Assembly (NCBI GenBank): GCA_019113455.1
Contig: DXHG01000206.1
Span: forward strand, 1 to 25,846
Source of the DNA: Candidatus Treponema faecavium
GTDB lineage: Bacteria; Spirochaetota; Spirochaetia; Treponematales; Treponemataceae
DNA: 25,846 bases
Reading direction: 5' to 3'
Part shown: positions 24,201 through 25,846 of the stretch, piece by piece
How positions within the stretch are numbered: the stretch's first letter is position 1
Layout: every line of letters starts with the position of its first letter
Notes under the pieces: generated by a model
The model's database searches: none
What the model saw: only the letters and a program-made list of their open reading frames with translations
Told to the model about the DNA's origin: nothing
Made by a program: the position numbers and the translations under genes

Positions 24201-25352
24201 TTAACCCACCACCCCTTTAACTTTATGAGAGTTCATGGCAGAATCCATTTTTTCCAGTTTTTTTACGACAAGCTTTGCAACCTCAGCCATCAGAGGAACG
24301 ACAACAGAATTGCCGAACTGTTTATATGCCTGGGTATCCGAGACGGGAATTTTGAAACTGTCCGGGAATCCCTGGAGACGGGCACATTCTCTTGGTGTTA
24401 ACCTTCTGGGATTTTTTCCCTCCTGCGCAATCAGAATTTCAGACCCGTCTTTATAATATCTGGCACTGACAGTGCGGCTGATACCATCGAGCGGTGCAAT
24501 TCCATACCCGAAGCCGTTACCTGCGGCCTTATGCTTGGCGGCATAGTTCTGGAGATATGTCCACAGTTTATCGGAGAGAGTATACTTGTCGCTTACATCG
24601 GATTCAAGAATATCCCTTATTACGGGAGTTTTTTCAGGCAGGGGCAGATCGAAATTAAATTCAATATTTTCTCCATATCGCTCCATATCGAATCCAATAA
24701 TCACAATGCGCTCTCGATGCTGAGGAACATAGTTTTTTCCGTCCAGAATGCGGAAAAATATTTTATAGTTCAGCTCGGCAAGAGACTCCTGAATTACCTT
24801 AAATGTGCGACCTTTATCATGACTGCATAAATTTTTTACATTTTCAAGCATAAAGGCTTTTGGCCGCTTTACCTTCAAAATCCTGCACACATCAAAAAAC
24901 AGAGTTCCCTGCGTTTTATCTTCAAAACCTGTTGCCTGCCCCAAACTCTGTTTTTTGGATACACCCGCGATGGAAAACGGCTGGCAGGGGAAACCTGCTA
25001 CAAGAATATCATGGTCAGGTATATCGGCAGCATTTACTTTGGTAATATCACCATCGGGCTGTTCTCCGAAATTGGTGAAGTAAGTTTTCTGGCTGTATTT
25101 ATTCCATTCATTGGGATATACACAGTGGCTACCGGCGCGTTCAAATGCTATACGCATACCACCAATACCCGCAAACAGGTCAATGAAGGTATAACCGTAC
25201 TCTTTGCAGGGAGTTTCCACTTTGTTTTTTATGAGCAACTGTCTGATAGCAACGGACAGGCAGTCCTGCATTGACTGTCCACTGAGTGCAGAATATTCAC
25301 TTAATTCTTCATATATTGCATCATCAACACGAATGTGTACCTGCTTAGCCAT
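24201..25352 (-). CDS. Dcm-type DNA (cytosine-5) methyltransferase with N-terminal ribbon-helix-helix domain
   Basis: Methylates cytosine C5, predicted at CCWGG, protecting the host from the adjacent endonuclease. It is 383 residues. Residues 1-44 (MAKQVHIRVDDAIYEELSEY..., QSMQDCLSVAIRQLLI) look like a ribbon-helix-helix DNA-binding domain. The catalytic part follows: motif I FIDLFAGIGGMR (57-66), motif IV GFPCQPFS with nucleophile C123, motif VI MLENV (E170), motif VIII PQHRERIVIIG (about 210), then RRLTPRECARLQGFPD (motif IX) and QFGNSVVVPL (motif X). The start at 25352 follows GGAGG. A frame 15 codons longer would begin inside the promoter spacer and lacks a ribosome site. First gene of the M-R-vsr operon; the N-terminal domain may repress its own promoter. 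Confidence 0.94.
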   Translation of the reverse strand: MAKQVHIRVDDAIYEELSEYSALSGQSMQDCLSVAIRQLLIKNKVETPCKEYGYTFIDLFAGIGGMRIAFERAGSHCVYPNEWNKYSQKTYFTNFGEQPDGDITKVNAADIPDHDILVAGFPCQPFSIAGVSKKQSLGQATGFEDKTQGTLFFDVCRILKVKRPKAFMLENVKNLCSHDKGRTFKVIQESLAELNYKIFFRILDGKNYVPQHRERIVIIGFDMERYGENIEFNFDLPLPEKTPVIRDILESDVSDKYTLSDKLWTYLQNYAAKHKAAGNGFGYGIAPLDGISRTVSARYYKDGSEILIAQEGKNPRRLTPRECARLQGFPDSFKIPVSDTQAYKQFGNSVVVPLMAEVAKLVVKKLEKMDSAMNSHKVKGVVG

Positions 25353-25395
25353 ATCAAAACCTCCGGCGGGAATATAGTGGTATCTATTGTTTCCC

Positions 25396-25423
25396 ATTAT
25401 AGCATGAATGCCCGTTTTTTCAA
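25396..25423 (-). promoter_or_regulatory. Promoter of the methyltransferase-endonuclease-vsr operon
   Basis: Minus strand: -35 TTGAAA (25423-25418), a 16-base spacer and a perfect -10 TATAAT (25401-25396). A short inverted repeat ATAG-atacca-CTAT (about 25375-25388) lies just downstream in the leader, a possible site for the RHH domain of the methyltransferase. Confidence 0.7.
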
Positions 25424-25460
25424 GTGTTCTGGGAAAAGTGATGCACCAAATAATTCCCAG

Positions 25461-25508
25461 TACAGCAAAAGAGCCGCCCGCAGGGAAACATTCTCCCCAC
25501 CGGGCGGC
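25461..25508 (-). terminator. Terminator-like hairpin upstream of the R-M operon
   Basis: GCCGCCCG (25473-25480) pairs with CGGGCGGC (25501-25508) across a 20-base loop. Read on the minus strand the stem is followed by TCTTTTGC. It may stop transcription entering the operon from beyond the window. No convincing gene is seen between 25353 and 25690; this stretch holds only the promoter, this hairpin and AT-rich sequence. Confidence 0.45.
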
Positions 25509-25695
25509 GTGTCATCACTTCCTGCCCTGCTGCAAGTTCTGGATTTTCTTTTGTAAAAGCAAAATGATAATTTCACCTTACAGGGAAAAATGAAAATTTC
25601 AGGGATGAAATCTGCCCATCCCATTCTCATTTTTCTTATAAAAACCTCCCTGGCAAACCAGTGTCACTGATTCAGGGGGTGCTGAAGGTTTCTTT

Positions 25696-25781
25696 GCACC
25701 AGATGGTGTCTAAGGCGGTTAGTCACAGGCAGTTTCCTCCTGCCTGAACCGCTGACAGGGGTTCGATTCCCCTGTGGTGCA
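25696..25781 (+). tRNA. tRNA-like sequence, anticodon possibly UCC, unusual architecture
   Basis: 86 bases. The T-arm is canonical: AGGGG-TTCGATT-CCCCT. The acceptor pairs GCACCA with TGGTGC (six pairs; the seventh is G-G). The anticodon arm GGCAG-TTTCCTC-CTGCC has a 7-base loop with U33 and would give UCC (Gly), but its stem can extend to seven pairs. The D-arm is a weak GTG/CAC with a long loop, and the variable region is 12 bases, as in class II tRNAs. No CCA is encoded. It could be a functional odd tRNA, an element-borne tRNA-like RNA or a decayed tRNA. Not secure. Confidence 0.45.
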
Positions 25782-25846
25782 TAAGTTCCTGTAAGGGGAA
25801 CGCCTGCTGGGTTATTTGCAGGTATCTTCATGGATTAAGAGGAAAA

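Noticed and set aside
25397..25630. 77-codon minus-strand ORF upstream of the methyltransferase
   Set aside because: It crosses the terminator-like hairpin and the promoter region and has no ribosome site or recognisable content.

Overview
The window looks like a chromosomal segment of a spirochete, most likely a GC-rich Treponema. The best organism clue is the methionine-binding protein MetQ, whose sequence follows the T. pallidum TpN32 pattern. The short PUA-less ProB, an omptin-like outer-membrane protease and a strict glycolysis/PFOR gene set also fit. The species cannot be named from this sequence alone.

Layout, core part (about 1-17,400, high GC). The window opens inside nifJ (pyruvate:ferredoxin oxidoreductase, minus strand, C-terminus cut off). 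Divergent from it are an omptin-family outer-membrane protease gene and a small coiled-coil lipoprotein gene. Next, on the minus strand, comes a proline operon read as hypothetical - proA - proB - proC, with proA/proB overlapping at ATGA. An 890-bp gene-free stretch follows, carrying a copy of a dispersed non-coding repeat and a cluster of TTTGCCG-N-CGGCAAA palindromes. Then come a NimA/PNPOx-like flavoprotein, a GH13 amylosucrase-type enzyme, and the complete methionine ABC importer metN-metI-metQ, which ends at a strong bidirectional terminator. Convergent to it is pgk, followed by a large coiled-coil protein of unknown function that starts at TTG.

Layout, accessory part (about 17,400-25,846, visibly lower GC). 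It holds a graveyard and cassette zone. There are truncated or frameshifted gene pieces and three small intact ORFs of similar size and predicted beta-rich pattern, with small stem-loops in the spacers upstream of the genes. A broken AlbA/Schlafen-type ATP-binding regulator gene has an early stop and a GA-tract frameshift. An ISL3-type transposase remnant follows. The region then has a tight three-gene restriction-modification operon (minus strand): a Dcm-type cytosine-5 methyltransferase with an N-terminal ribbon-helix-helix domain, an EcoRII-type endonuclease, and a Vsr mismatch endonuclease. The window ends with a tRNA-like sequence of unusual architecture.

How the genes work together: the core genes cover pyruvate oxidation, glycolysis, proline synthesis, methionine uptake and glucan/sucrose metabolism. 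The accessory genes form a defence island (CCWGG-type R-M plus T:G mismatch repair) beside decayed mobile DNA. The most novel-looking items are the dispersed structured repeat family, the TTTGCCG palindrome cluster, the hairpin-linked small-ORF cassettes, and the RHH-methyltransferase fusion in a self-contained M-R-V operon.
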